This document shows positions 9,905-20,153 of a stretch of 64,000 bases of DNA, in pieces. The DNA is taken from assembly GCA_025594325.1 (NCBI GenBank), contig JANHCV010000009.1:124001-188000 (forward strand). The letters run 5' to 3'. The notes under the pieces were generated by a model. The model searched no databases and was not told the DNA's origin. It saw only the letters and a program-made list of their open reading frames with translations. The translations under genes were made by a program, and so were the position numbers. The first letter of the stretch is position 1; every line of letters begins with the position of its first letter. The DNA is from Blastocladiella emersonii ATCC 22665. Its lineage: Eukaryota; Blastocladiomycota; Blastocladiomycetes; Blastocladiales; Blastocladiaceae.

Positions 9905-11580
9905 CTACTCGAACTTGATGCCCTGGGCGAGCGGGAGCGCGCCAGAGTAGTTGATGGTGCACGTCGACAGGCGCACGTACTGCTTCCACGCGTCCGACCC
10001 GGACTCGCGGCCGCCGCCCGTCTCCTTCTCGCCGCCGAACGCGCCGCCGATCTCGGCCCCGTTCGTCGGGATGTTGACGTTGACGATGCCGCAGTCCGAG
10101 CCCGCGGGGCCCGTCCACTTGAAGATGTTGCTCGGCGACGACGTGAACAGCGACGACGACAGGCCCTGGCCCACGGCGTTGTTGGCCGCGATCGCCTCCT
10201 CGAGCGTCTTGAACGTGTGCGTGTGCAGGATCGGGACAAAGATCTCGTGCTGGACCACCGGCGCCGACGCGGCAATGCGCGTGATGGTCGGCTCGACGTA
10301 GTTGCCCGAAGCCCCAGCGACGCGCTTGCCGCCGAACAGGATCTGGCCGCCCTGCGCGACCACCTGCTCGAGCCCCTGCTCGTACGCGGCGACCGCCGCC
10401 TTGGTGTGCAGCGGGCCGCACAGCGTGGCCGCGTCGAGCGGGTCGCCGATGCGCACCTGCGCGTACGCCGCCGTCAGCGCCGCCATGAACTCCTTCTCGA
10501 TCGCCTCGTGCAGGAACAGGCGGCGGACCGTCGTGCACCGCTGGCCCGCGGTCCCGACCGCCGCGAACAGCGTCGCGCGCACCGCGAGCTTGATGTCCGC
10601 GTCGTCCATGACGATCAGCGCGTTGTTGCCGCCGAGCTCGAGCAGCGGGCGGCCGAACCGCTGCTGCACCGTCACGCCGACCTTGCGGCCGACCTCGGTC
10701 GAGCCCGTGAACGACAGCAGGTTGATGCGCTTGTCCTTGGCCATGGCCTCGCCGACATCCGCGGCGCCCGTGCACAGCGCCGTGATGGCGCCGGGGAGCC
10801 CGTTCTTCTCGAGCACGTCGGCGACGATCTTGGTGGTGGCAATCGACGACAAGTTGGTCGACGGCGCGCCCTTCCACACGGCCGTGTTGCCCGCGACGAG
10901 CGCGAGCGCCGAGTTCCACCCGTACACGGCCACGGGGAAGTTGAACGCCGAGATGACGCCGACGTTGCCGAGCGGGTTCACCTGCTCCATCATGAAGTGG
11001 CCGGGCCGCTCCGACGGGATCACCTTGCCGTTCATCATGCGCGACAGACCGACCGCGTAGTCGCAGATGTCCACGTACTCCTGCACCTCGCCAATGCCCT
11101 CGGCCGTGATCTTGCCCATCTCCAGCGACACGAGCTTGCCGAGCGGCTCGATCTTGGCCGCCAGCGCCTCGCGCATCTGGCGCACAATCTCGCCGCGCTT
11201 GGGCGCCGGGATCTGTTCGCACACGTTTGCTCGTTGTTAGTCGACCGCGTGCGCGTATCCGCGACAGTGGGAGAACGCACCTCGCGCCACTCGAGCTTGG
11301 CCTCCTCGACCTTCTTCATGACCGCCTCGTAGTCGGCGGCCGAGCCCTCGGCAACCGACGCGATCACCTCGTTGGTGGCCGGGTTGATGGCCTCGCGGAC
11401 GGCGCCCGACCCGTGGTGCCACTCGCCGTCGTAGACACCGGCGTTGGGCTGCTTGGCGTCGATGCCGAGGTCCTTGAGAATCGACGACACCACGGCCGTG
11501 TTCTGCGTCTTGGGCACGTTGATGTGCAGCCCGCGGCGGCCCGTGGCCGTCGCTGCGCGCGAGGTGGCGTAGCGGAGCAT
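9905..11580 (-). CDS. Aldehyde dehydrogenase family 7 (antiquitin-like)
   Basis: Two exons (11281-11580 and 9905-11212; 68-nt intron) give 535 aa. [17 protein letters not shown] has the features of a mitochondrial presequence. [58 protein letters not shown] (general-base Glu) and GTAGQRCTT (nucleophilic Cys) are typical of ALDH7. Near the end [15 protein letters not shown] matches the family's substrate-binding end. ALDH7 enzymes are NAD-dependent and oxidise alpha-aminoadipic semialdehyde and betaine or lipid aldehydes. Which substrate matters here cannot be told, because fungi normally synthesise lysine through aminoadipate rather than degrade it that way. A TATA-like box lies about 85 bp upstream of the start. 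Confidence 0.95.
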
Positions 11581-11661
11581 CTTCGTTGGGTTGAGGGTGG
11601 GGTAGTGGATGACAGGTCGTCAAGAGAGGTCGGGAGAGGGAGGGACGGGGGAGCAGGGAGG

Positions 11662-11668
11662 CTTTATA
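11662..11668 (-). promoter_or_regulatory. TATA-like box of the ALDH7 gene
   Basis: The minus strand reads TATAAAG about 82-88 bp upstream of the ALDH7 start codon. The same heptamer stands at a similar distance before the genes starting at 20981 and 25387, which supports it as a core promoter element. Confidence 0.5.
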
Positions 11669-11941
11669 GTGGCCAGAGGCGCGCGAACGAACGCACACAG
11701 CGAAAAAACGCGGCGCGGCTGGCTAACAAAAACCTCGGACTCGGGTTCCACTATCGCCACGTGGCCAGTGACCAATCACGCTCGCGCCTCGGAACACGCG
11801 CTCGGGCGTTCCCGGGTGCTGCGCGCGCATCTAGGAACACTTGCCGCAAGCCTCTCCATGGCGCACTCGCGCCCCGCGCCGCGCCTCACCTCAACCGCAG
11901 TCGCTAAATCAGGGTTTAACTCTATGTACAAGCAGCGAGGA

Positions 11942-11942
<1 letters not shown>

Positions 11943-11978
<36 letters not shown>
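11943..11978. repeat. (GACGGC)6 microsatellite
   Basis: Six exact hexamer units immediately downstream of the PEN-2 stop codon, probably in its 3' UTR. Confidence 0.9.
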
Positions 11979-11985
11979 AACGGGA

Positions 11986-12883
11986 TCACCGCCCCTTGAC
12001 GTCGACCACGACCAGCGCATCGCCGAACGCGCCCCACGCGCGCCGGTGTGTCGCGAACAGCGCCCACCACGTCACGAACAGGATGGTCCAGAAGGCGACG
12101 CCGACGGTTGCGTATTTGATGTCTACGAGCGGGTGTGCGAGAGGGATTGCGTGAGTGGGGGAGTTTCGTGAGCGCGACAAGCGTCGACTCGCGCCGAAAG
12201 GTTTGGAGCGTGTGGCAGGTGGACGAGGGCGGGGAGGATCGACGAGCGCAATGGGGGGGAGACGATGGACGAGCGTGATAGAAGGCCGGGTTTGGCGAAC
12301 GCGATGTAAGGTGCTGTTTGGCGAGCGCGAAAGGAGGGGTTCGGCGAGCGCGACGGAGTGAGGAGCTAGAGGAGCGCGAACGAGGGGCGGGAAAGAAAAA
12401 TGAATGATGCAAGTCGGTGAACATCGCGCAGAGGAGGACAGCCGTGAAGCACGCGAGTTCAGCGAGTGCAACAAACGGCGAGGCGATGAAAGACGAGTGC
12501 GAATGGAGACGAGTGCGACGGAGAGCGAGCGCAATGAAGGTGCGGGAGAGAAAGGCGAGTGATGGACGCAAGAAAGCGGAGCAGGATGATGGTGCAAGCG
12601 GTCGCGAGATGAACGGCTCATAAGAGGATAGCGGGACGCTAGCGCAGGCAAGGAACGCGGGATGGAGCGTGCGGGCTCCTCGACGGAACTCAGCGCGAGC
12701 AAAGAGGGACGCGATGCTCATACGTTGACGTAGCGCTGGCGCAACCGCCGTCCGCTCCGGGTCACGCGCGTGCGGCAGCACGTAGGCAATTTGCAGGAGC
12801 CACATGAGCGGAAGCGCCGGGATGCCCAGGAAGAGCATCGTCCGCGACGTCTTGAGCAGCTCCGCGTCGGTCATGGGCGGCAT
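11986..12883 (-). CDS. PEN-2 (presenilin enhancer 2), gamma-secretase subunit
   Basis: Two exons (12724-12883 and 11986-12122) joined by a 601-nt intron with donor GTATGA and acceptor CTCGTAG give 98 aa; human PEN-2 has 101. Exon 1 carries RTMLFLGIPALPLMWLLQIA, matching the PEN-2 pattern G-(x)3-LP-(x)2-W-(x)2-N/Q. Exon 2 carries IKYATVGVAFWTILFVTWW and then HRRAWGAFGDAL, matching the second hydrophobic segment and the conserved W-G-(x)2-GD end. PEN-2 binds presenilin and triggers its endoproteolysis in the intramembrane protease complex. No presenilin, nicastrin or Aph-1 is visible in this window. The family is not found in S. cerevisiae or S. pombe. The gene is divergent from the M20 peptidase gene (335 bp). 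Confidence 0.86.
12123..12723 (-). other. Exceptionally long intron of PEN-2 with degenerate internal repeats
   Basis: This intron is about ten times the local norm. On the plus strand it holds many imperfect copies of a GGCGAGCGCGA-like word spaced about 20-35 nt apart, for example near 12318-12350 and 12470-12530. I find no ORF or RNA gene in it. Confidence 0.6.
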
Positions 12884-13218
12884 GGCGGGGTCGGGTGATT
12901 CGGTTACGTTGCAGTCGGTGGCAGTCGATGGCGTTGGCTACATGGGTTGTCGTTGGAGAGAGCGGGAGGGACGAGCCGAGTGGTGCCCAGCTTGAAGGTC
13001 GGCCGAGGTTTCGCGCCTCACATGACGCCGACGAAACGCGTTCCGCCTTCGGGACGGTTGATCTTCGGCGCGGGACGTGCAGGACGAAGACCCCAACACG
13101 GAACAGGGCGTGCGGTTTCGCGCTTCGCTCGAGCCTTGCCCGATCGTCAAAACCCGCTGCGGCCCCCGCACCGAGTCCGCGCTCCCCCGCACGAAGCATC
13201 TGCCCCACGAAACTTGCA
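12884..13218. promoter_or_regulatory. Shared divergent promoter region (PEN-2 / M20 peptidase)
   Basis: 335 bp between divergent start codons with no coding signal; it must hold both promoters. No TATA box was recognised. Confidence 0.5.
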
Positions 13219-14719
13219 ATGACGACCGCTACCCTTGAGGACCTCTACGTCCACGTCGAGCAGAACGAGGCGCTCTACATCGAGAAGCTGCGCGAGGTTG
13301 TCGCCATCCCGAGGTCCGCACGCTCTCGCGCCCCGCCGTGGTCAAGCTCGCCGACCTAACCTCGTTTGTCGGACGGGTAGTGTCTCCTCCGATGCCGCCT
13401 ACCGCCCCAAGGTCTTCGAGATGGGCGCCTGGCTCAACAAGGAGATGCAGCGCCTTGGCATCTCGACCAAGCTGCACCACCCCGGCAAGCACGTCATGGA
13501 CGGCCAGGAGCTCGAGCTCCCGCCCATCGTCCTCGGCAAGCTCGGCGAGGACCCCGCCAAGAAGACCATCCTGATCTATGGCCACTACGACGTGCAGCCC
13601 GCCCTCCTGTCCGACGGCTGGGAGTCGGACCCCTGGACCCTGACCGAGTGCGACGACGGCCGCCTCGTTGGTCGCGGCTCCACTGACGACAAGGGCCCCG
13701 TCATTGCCTGGCTGTGGGCCATCGAGGCGCACCAGAAGCTCGGCCTCGACCTGCCGGTCAACCTCCGGTTCTGCTTTGAGGGCATGGAGGAGAACGGCTC
13801 CGAGGGTCTCGACGAGCTGATTGTCGCCGAGGCCAAGGGTTACTTTGCCGACGTCGACGCCTGTTCCGTGTCCGACAACTATTACATCGGTACGACCAAG
13901 CCGTGCATCACGTACGGCCTGCGCGGTATCTCGTACTTCACGGCCACCGTCCAGGGTCCCGCGTGGGATCTGCACTCGGGCGTCTTCGGCGGCACCACCC
14001 ACGAGCCCATGACCGACCTGATCCACCTCATGCACTCGCTCGTCAAGCCCGATGGCACCATCCTGATCCCCGGCATCATGGACAACGTCGCGCCCGTCAC
14101 TGACGCCGAGTTTGAGATCTACGACAAGATCGACTTTGAGCTCGCTGACCTCGAGAAGTCGATTGGTGCCAAGGCCCTGATCCACGACGACAAGACCAAG
14201 ACCCTCATGCACCGCTGGCGCTTCCCGTCGCTGTCGCTGCACGGCATCGAGGGTGCCTTCTACGCCCCCGGCTCCAAGACCGTCATCCCCGCCAAGGTCA
14301 CGGGCAAGTTCTCGCTCCGCACCGTCCCCAACATGACGCCCGACGAGGTCGCCGCCAAGGTGACGGCCCACCTCGAGGCCGAGTTCGCCAAGCTCGGCTC
14401 CAAGAACACGCTCAAGGTCGAGGCCCTGCACGGCGGTAAGGCGTGGGTCGGCGACATCAACCACTGGAACTTCGTCGCCGCCATCAAGGCCACCGAGAAG
14501 GTTCACGGCGTGACCCCCGACCTCACCCGCGAGGGTGGCTCGATTCCGGTCGTGCTCACCTTTGCCGACGCGCTCGAGAAGTCGGTTGCCCTTATCCCGC
14601 TCGGCCGCGGCGACGACGGCGCCCACTCGGTCAACGAGAAGCTCGACAAGTCCAACTACATTAACGGCATCAAGCTCCTCGCCACGTACCTGCACGAGGT
14701 CGCCGCCAACGCCGAGTAA
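13219..14719 (+). CDS. DUG1: M20 metallopeptidase, Dug1/CNDP-type Cys-Gly dipeptidase
   Basis: Two exons (13219-13313 and 13381-14719) give 477 aa. The di-zinc site of family M20A is visible: GHYDVQPAL (His and Asp), GRGSTDDKGP (bridging Asp), FEGMEENGSEG (catalytic and ligand Glu), VSDNYYIG (Asp) and GDDGAHSVNEK (final His). The lid domain between, with the dimer-interface histidine region GPAWDLHSGVFGG, is complete. Fungal Dug1 hydrolyses Cys-Gly from glutathione breakdown and other dipeptides in the cytosol. No targeting signal precedes the catalytic domain. The length matches the family. The coding sequence is C-rich at third positions, as in a well-expressed gene. Confidence 0.94.
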
Positions 14720-15364
14720 GGCGTGTGCACGCAGTTTTGCATCATCGCGAGTTTGTACCAACACGCAGTCTCTTTTTTTTTCTATCTCCTTGATCTCTTC
14801 GTCCTTGCCCGCTTTGAGCTCTCGAGCACGCTTGCCCTGTGCAGGTTTGTCGCGTCGCGGTCTGGAGTTGAGGTGATGATGACGAGCTATTCCTTGTAGT
14901 TTGAAGTTTGATACAGATACATAAACACGAAAAATGAAGTTGCGAATCGAAGCTGACGAGAACATTTCTTGTAACAACATGGATCGTCGCGACGCGACAA
15001 ACCTGAATTTTTAGGATTGGGAGAGACCTCAAGTCCTTCGATGTGTGGCATTGACGCGGCCTTGGCCGCGTCAATGCCAACCCACCACTCTCCTTCACAC
15101 AGGGTCGAACAGCTGACGGGGCAGCCGTGAGACAGCCTACGTTACGCGTTCGTCACAACACGTGTCCTGTGCTTTGCGTTGCAGCTCAACGTTCGCCTTT
15201 TCTTGAGCTGCAGGCAGCGGATCCGCCCCGAGAATTATAATGCTATGGATAAGCGTCAGTTATCTCACCATCTTTATCACATCCAGCTATATTTATTGCA
15301 AATCAATGGGAGAGGACACAGGGTTGAACGCGCAACCATCACTCGCAGCCATCATTCTCAGCCA
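14720..15364. other. Convergent intergenic spacer
   Basis: 645 bp between the 3' ends of the M20 peptidase gene and the F-box-like gene. It is AT-richer than its surroundings and contains a T-run after the peptidase stop and the palindrome at 15047-15080. No gene is seen. Confidence 0.5.
15047..15080. repeat. Near-perfect 34-bp palindrome (16-bp arms, TT loop)
   Basis: The left arm TGGCATTGACGCGGCC (15047-15062) is the exact reverse complement of the right arm (15065-15080), separated only by TT. It sits between two convergent gene ends. It could be a transcription-termination hairpin, a cruciform, or a relic of a terminal inverted repeat. Confidence 0.9.
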
Positions 15365-17764
15365 TCACTCACTCTTTCGCGCGGTCACGGCGAGGAACTC
15401 GGGCGACTGCACGGCCACCGGCGCGACGCGACGCAGCTCCTTTTCCACGTCACGAGCGACGACCGCCTCGCCCGACTCGTGCCGATCATGATGCTTGGCA
15501 AGCTGATCCGCAATCCAGCTCGCGTCCTTGACGCCATCCAGCGCGCCGTCGGGCACCAGCTTCCAGAACGCAAGCGAGACCAAGTCGTTCTCGCCGCACA
15601 GGGCAAGCGTGCTCGAGAGCTCGAAGCGCGCAAGGAATCGGAAGGTCTCGCGCAGCGGAAACACGAGGCGAGACCCACAATGAGCGCAGTTGCTGGGGTC
15701 GTGCTGCCACGACCTCGCCTCGAGCGAAAGTCGGCACGGAAGTGTGCGTTGCGGTTCATCGAAAGCCGCCAGACGGATGGCCGAGGCGAGATCATTGGGG
15801 AACCAGTTTTCTGCGACCGCCTTGGACTTGAGCGTGCGCAGGGTCTCCATCGCGTGAAACCACGAGTCGTGGGTCTGCAGCGCGCACGACCCAGGTTTGT
15901 CGAGATCAGGCGCTTGATCAGAAGGCACAGAACCACTCCCAAGCTGGGCCATGAGCATGGCTGATAGAAAGCCGATCGCGTTGTTGCTGTGGCGAATGTA
16001 TGCGAGTGCCGAGTCGCGCTTGCTCGAGTCGTCAAGTAGGGATACAGGAATCCAGGCCAAGTGCACGACCTCGGGACGGTCTTCCGAAGCCGTGAAATCG
16101 AGATACGCGTTTGCCAGGTAGAGCAGAAACAGGCGGTCGACCTTTGAGCGAGGCGAGAATAGTCGGGCAACGACGGTGCAAGTCACATCGCGCAAATTGC
16201 CCTCGGGGCGAAGCAACTCGATGGCGGAACGCACCTGCTCCATCATGTCGAGGCGAAACTCCTCGGTCAGTTTTTCAGCAAAGTGTTGGTAAATGAAGCA
16301 AAGAAGGTTGTCCACGCTGTGCTCGCGCTCACCTCCGTCCAATAATGCAGTGGAAAGCGCTACACGATGTCCATTGCTCGTCAGTGTTATCAAGCAGCAA
16401 ACTTACGGTACAGCGTGCGCACCCTCGAGACAAGCGGCAGAGAGCCGTGAACCAAGCTGATCCGCAACAAACGTGGAGAGCTGGACTGTTCCTGTGCCCC
16501 TGCGCTGGTCAAGTGACATGAGAACAATACATCCCCACACGGTGATGTCCAGAATCTGGTGGTCGTCCAGAAGTTTGATGGCCAGGTGATCCGTCAACAT
16601 GCCCTCCAAACATCAGTATTTGAGTTCATAGAATATCGTCTCCCGGTCGTCGTGTGTTATCCCATCAGAGAAGAGCCCAGGAAACCTCTGAAGAGCGTGA
16701 ATAAGAACGTCGGGAGTTCCGTACTCGGCCAAGCAAACGATAAAGTGGTGACCCCGCGGAGTGCGGAGCGGACCTGGTCGGCAAGAGCTGAGGAGGTAAT
16801 CGAGGATTGGGAGCAGCTCTGAAGAAGGCTTGCTATCGACATTGGGAAAGTGAATCAGGGCTAAAGAGGCGAGCAGGTTTGGGCCTAGCGCATGCGCGAG
16901 CTTTTGCGGGTCCAAAACAAAGCCGTAGCTGCCAAGGTAGTTGAAGAGGGAGAGATTCCACGTCACGATGGCAAGGACAAACAAGTGGTCGAAGAACGAT
17001 AGGAGCATGGAGTCGGTGAGATCTTGGAGCTGGTGCAAATCAACCAAGTCGACAAGATTTTCAGCGTCGAGGAGGCTCTGAGTCTTGAGGGAGAGGTTGA
17101 ACCAGAAAAAGGCGAAGGTTTTCAATTCAAGGAGTTTTGGGGCTTGGGCCACAAATAGGTCGAGAACGTTCGCAAGGAGCTTGGGTCCGCCGAGCCGAAC
17201 AGCTGCTACGGCGATACGGAGTGCAGAAACACCTGGAGCAGCAAAGCAACGGTAAACGTTCGCCTTACGAGACGCCGGTGCGGGGGAGGACGACATCCGT
17301 TCGACCTCCATCCCGGCAAACGTGTTGAACGTCGCCAGGTCGTATTTGTCGTTGTAGCGGCGACGGGCGTCAAAGAGGAGAAGCTCCAAGACGACAAGCA
17401 TGAGCTCAGGGCTCAGATTTAACCCTGCGGGTACGGCTACGGCCATGTCTCTAGCTAGGTGCGACTGGTCGAGTATCCATCCCAGCTCGTCAACGACCCG
17501 CGGCGAACGAGCGCGGATATACTTGATCAACAAGCCATAATGAGTGTGGCGACTGACGACGACAGGCGCCCATGCGCGCTTTACGCAACGAGCACGCGCA
17601 GTGGACGCCAAGGTCCGCGTTGAGGTGCAAAGTATCGAGCGCGGGCGAGCTTGCTGGAGCACCATGCATAGGACCACATCCGGGAGTTGCGTAAAAGAGC
17701 AAGAAACCGCCGGATACGGTGATTTCCGGTCGCTCAAACTGTGTTGCGGCAAGTCCAGGTCCAT
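15365..17764 (-). pseudogene. Decayed F-box-like protein gene
   Basis: From the ATG at 17764 a frame of 383 codons begins with an F-box-like segment (FTQLPDVVLCMVLQQARPRS, then TLASTARARCVKRAW) and continues as Leu-rich alpha-helical sequence. It stops at a TGA at 16613-16615. The same frame resumes directly (CLEGMLTDHLAIKLLDDHQI) to a GTAAGT donor at 16406. The natural acceptor (GTGTAG) would shift the frame, and only an implausible 30-nt intron (16377-16406) restores it. Downstream the frame runs to 15365 with a CAHCGSRL motif. A premature stop plus a doubtful splice suggest a pseudogene, or sequence errors in a live gene. No confident family beyond the F-box-like start. Confidence 0.6.
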
Positions 17765-17912
17765 TTCATTCGGTTTTCATTGATGGAGAACGGGGTCGAG
17801 GGCGATGGGTTCGTAGTATGACTGATAATGTTCCGCTCACCGGTTCTCCCAAAAAAAAACACGGGATCGATGTGGCGGATATGAGAGCGGCTTGGGAGGC
17901 TTGCTGGGCGGT

Positions 17913-17958
17913 GCGAGACGCGTTGCGCCACATCACGTGATATCGAAACGCGTCTCGC
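17913..17958. promoter_or_regulatory. 12-bp inverted repeat flanking a CACGTG palindrome
   Basis: GCGAGACGCGTT (17913-17924) and its exact reverse complement (17947-17958) flank a 22-nt spacer containing ATCACGTGAT. Each arm holds ACGCGT, the MBF-type core. It lies about 150-195 bp upstream of the F-box-like gene. Related GCGAGAC...ACGT words recur at other spacers in the window. Confidence 0.7.
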
Positions 17959-18150
17959 AGGCGTGTCTCGCGGCTGCTTTCACGCCATCGAGTCATGATC
18001 AAGTCCGAAAAAAAGTTACCAAAACAATTTTCATATGAATACAGAAACGGTGAACAGCAACAGAGTTGAGGAGGGTACTACGCGCTTTCGCCTACGTTTG
18101 AGGATATAGTCCGGCCCTCAGTTGCCTTCGTGTTGATGGGTGCGACTCGC

Positions 18151-19101
18151 TTACATGGGCGCGACCTTGCCCTTGGTCTTGCCGCGGATCACGGCACGCG
18201 GAACGGTGCGCGAAGCCGTTGCAGAGGACGACGCGGCGGCCGACGCGGCAGCAAGCTGGCGCTCCTCGCGGGCCGTCTCCTGCGCAGTCACCCAGAGCCG
18301 GTCAAAAGCGGCCTGCAGCGTCTGGTCGCCGCCGGCAGCGACCCCCGCCTCGTCAAGCAGGACTACAGGGCGCGGGAGCTCGAGGCCTACAAAGTCGCGC
18401 TGCGACATGGCCTGCTCGGCCGGCGAGCCGAGGCAGATGAACGTGACGCTCGGGCCGCGCGCGCGGCCGAGCAGGTCGCACACGGCCTTCGGGAGCTGCG
18501 GTCCCGCCGGCAACTGCTGGCCAGCATCGTGCGCGGCGGCCGTGGCCATGGCGCGGTGCGGGTCCAGTACGTACAGGATCAGGCTGGCCGAGTCCCAGAC
18601 GCGCGCGAGCATGGCGGCGTGCTTGCCGGACGTGTGCGGGAACACCTTGACGGCGTGCGTCTGCGACGCCGCCGAGCGGTACGTGACGTCGCGCGTGAGC
18701 TTGACGTCGGCGAACGCGCCGACGTGCGGCGCCAGGAGCTGCTCGACGGCCGCGAGCGGCACGCCGTCGTCACCTAGAAGGACTACGTGTTGGGGCGGCG
18801 CAACGTGCGTCGGAGTGACCCACGCGGCGACGCGCTCAAGCACGTCGGCGAGCGACGTCTCGCCGGGGTGAGCACGGAACGGCTTGGCCTTGCCCTTGCC
18901 GGACGACGAAGACGTTGAGGACGAGGCGCTGCTGACCGAGCCACTGCGGGTGCGGCTGCTGGTGCGGGGAACGACGGCGGGGGTGTAGGCCGGCGGCTCG
19001 ATGCCGGTCTCGTTGGTGGCGGGGATGTTCGTGTTGGGCGTGTACGGCGGCGGGGGCGGGATCGTTGAGGCCGGGGTGTTGGAGCGCGAGGTCGACGACA
19101 T
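18151..19101 (-). CDS. Unknown protein with two PPxY motifs
   Basis: Single exon, 316 aa from the first in-frame ATG (MSSTSRSNTPAS). I do not recognise the family. The N-terminal 90 residues are Ser/Thr/Pro-rich and contain PPPPPYTP and EPPAYTP, two PPxY motifs of the type bound by WW domains of Rsp5/Nedd4 ubiquitin ligases. A poly-Ser tract and a basic KGKAKP segment follow. The C-terminal 200 residues look folded, with alternating hydrophobic strands (QHVVLLGDD, SASLILYVLDPHRAM, SVTFICLGS) resembling a Rossmann-like or GTPase-like core, but there is no P-loop. It may be an Rsp5 adaptor; that is inference from the motifs only. Confidence 0.55.
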   Translation of the reverse strand: MSSTSRSNTPASTIPPPPPYTPNTNIPATNETGIEPPAYTPAVVPRTSSRTRSGSVSSASSSTSSSSGKGKAKPFRAHPGETSLADVLERVAAWVTPTHVAPPQHVVLLGDDGVPLAAVEQLLAPHVGAFADVKLTRDVTYRSAASQTHAVKVFPHTSGKHAAMLARVWDSASLILYVLDPHRAMATAAAHDAGQQLPAGPQLPKAVCDLLGRARGPSVTFICLGSPAEQAMSQRDFVGLELPRPVVLLDEAGVAAGGDQTLQAAFDRLWVTAQETAREERQLAAASAAASSSATASRTVPRAVIRGKTKGKVAPM

Positions 19102-20153
19102 GATGAGCTCGAGGGTGGGGTTGAGACTTGAGGTTGATGCGGTTGGTGATGGACCCCAGGACTCGGAGCTCAAGGTTTGGTTTGACACGGGCCACTCGAA
19201 CGAATGGGGGCCCGGCCCCTTCTTCTAGCGCCATGAATTCAAGGTGAGCGTAGCGCTCCGTTGTTCATCAAGCCAGCCGGAGGCGTTGACTGGGCCTGAG
19301 AAGGGCAGGGTATGCAGTGGCGCAGCAAAGTGGCGCAACTGACTCGACTGACTCGAAGCGCGCCTCCTCCACGCCTCCTGCGACGCGATGTGACGCGAAT
19401 GAGCGTAAGATATGGAGTGGCGCTGTCTCCGCCACCTCGGGAATGATAGCGAAGAGACGCGCGTGAACAAATGTTCACGGAGAGTGCTGAGAGTGGCGCC
19501 CGTTGATCTCTCAGACGCTGATGTGATCGTTCGCGCTGGCGTCTCGCGCAAGCAAGTTGTGCACTGAACACGCGTTCTGCAGTATAACTCGGTATCTAAT
19601 GTGCCGAACTGGTGGACTACTGGACTCTCCATGAAGCCCACACGCGTTTGAGTGAGGCGTTGAGGGTCGGTGAAGCATGTGCGACCGTGGCCGTGGCCAT
19701 GGTCATGGACGCGTCGATCAAGCGTCCCGTCGATGCCATTGCGACAATGCATTGCGTGGCCGCCTCACACGGGGAGAAACCGTCAACTTTGACCTCGTAC
19801 ATCGCTATCGAGGGAGCAGAACGCATCGCGAACACGAAGCTCGCGAAGCCGTGTCTTGGCGTGCGCGGGAGAAGCGACCAGATCATCATCTCGTTGACCG
19901 CTATGATACAACGCGCCCGACCAGTCTGTCAGGGAAACAACAGAGCTTGGTCGACGGCGCTGATAGTGGCGATCGAGAGAGACGGGCTGAACGGATCATC
20001 AGCGACATGGCACTATTCCGCGACCGCCGCCCTCACCAAGAATCAAGCTTCGCCAGGGAGCGCAGTGCGTCCATCGTACCGGATCTCTCAAAGGAACTAC
20101 AGTTGAGCAAGGTAATCAAGTATATACACTCCCATCCCACGACCCCCCACTTC
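19102..20153. other. Long intergenic spacer without recognised gene
   Basis: About 1 kb between two minus-strand genes: promoter of the PPxY gene and 3' region of the His-rich gene. Short frames exist on both strands, but none has domain content or convincing codon use. A GGCGTCTCGCGC word near 19540 belongs to the GCGAGAC motif set. Confidence 0.45.

Noticed and set aside
16377-16406. 30-nt intron joining the two parts of the F-box-like gene
   Set aside because: Much shorter than any other intron here, and the better GTGTAG acceptor breaks the frame; treated as evidence of decay instead.
19600-20110. Small genes in the spacer at 19.6-20.1 kb
   Set aside because: Frames on both strands of similar length, no domain, no recognisable promoter or splice pattern.
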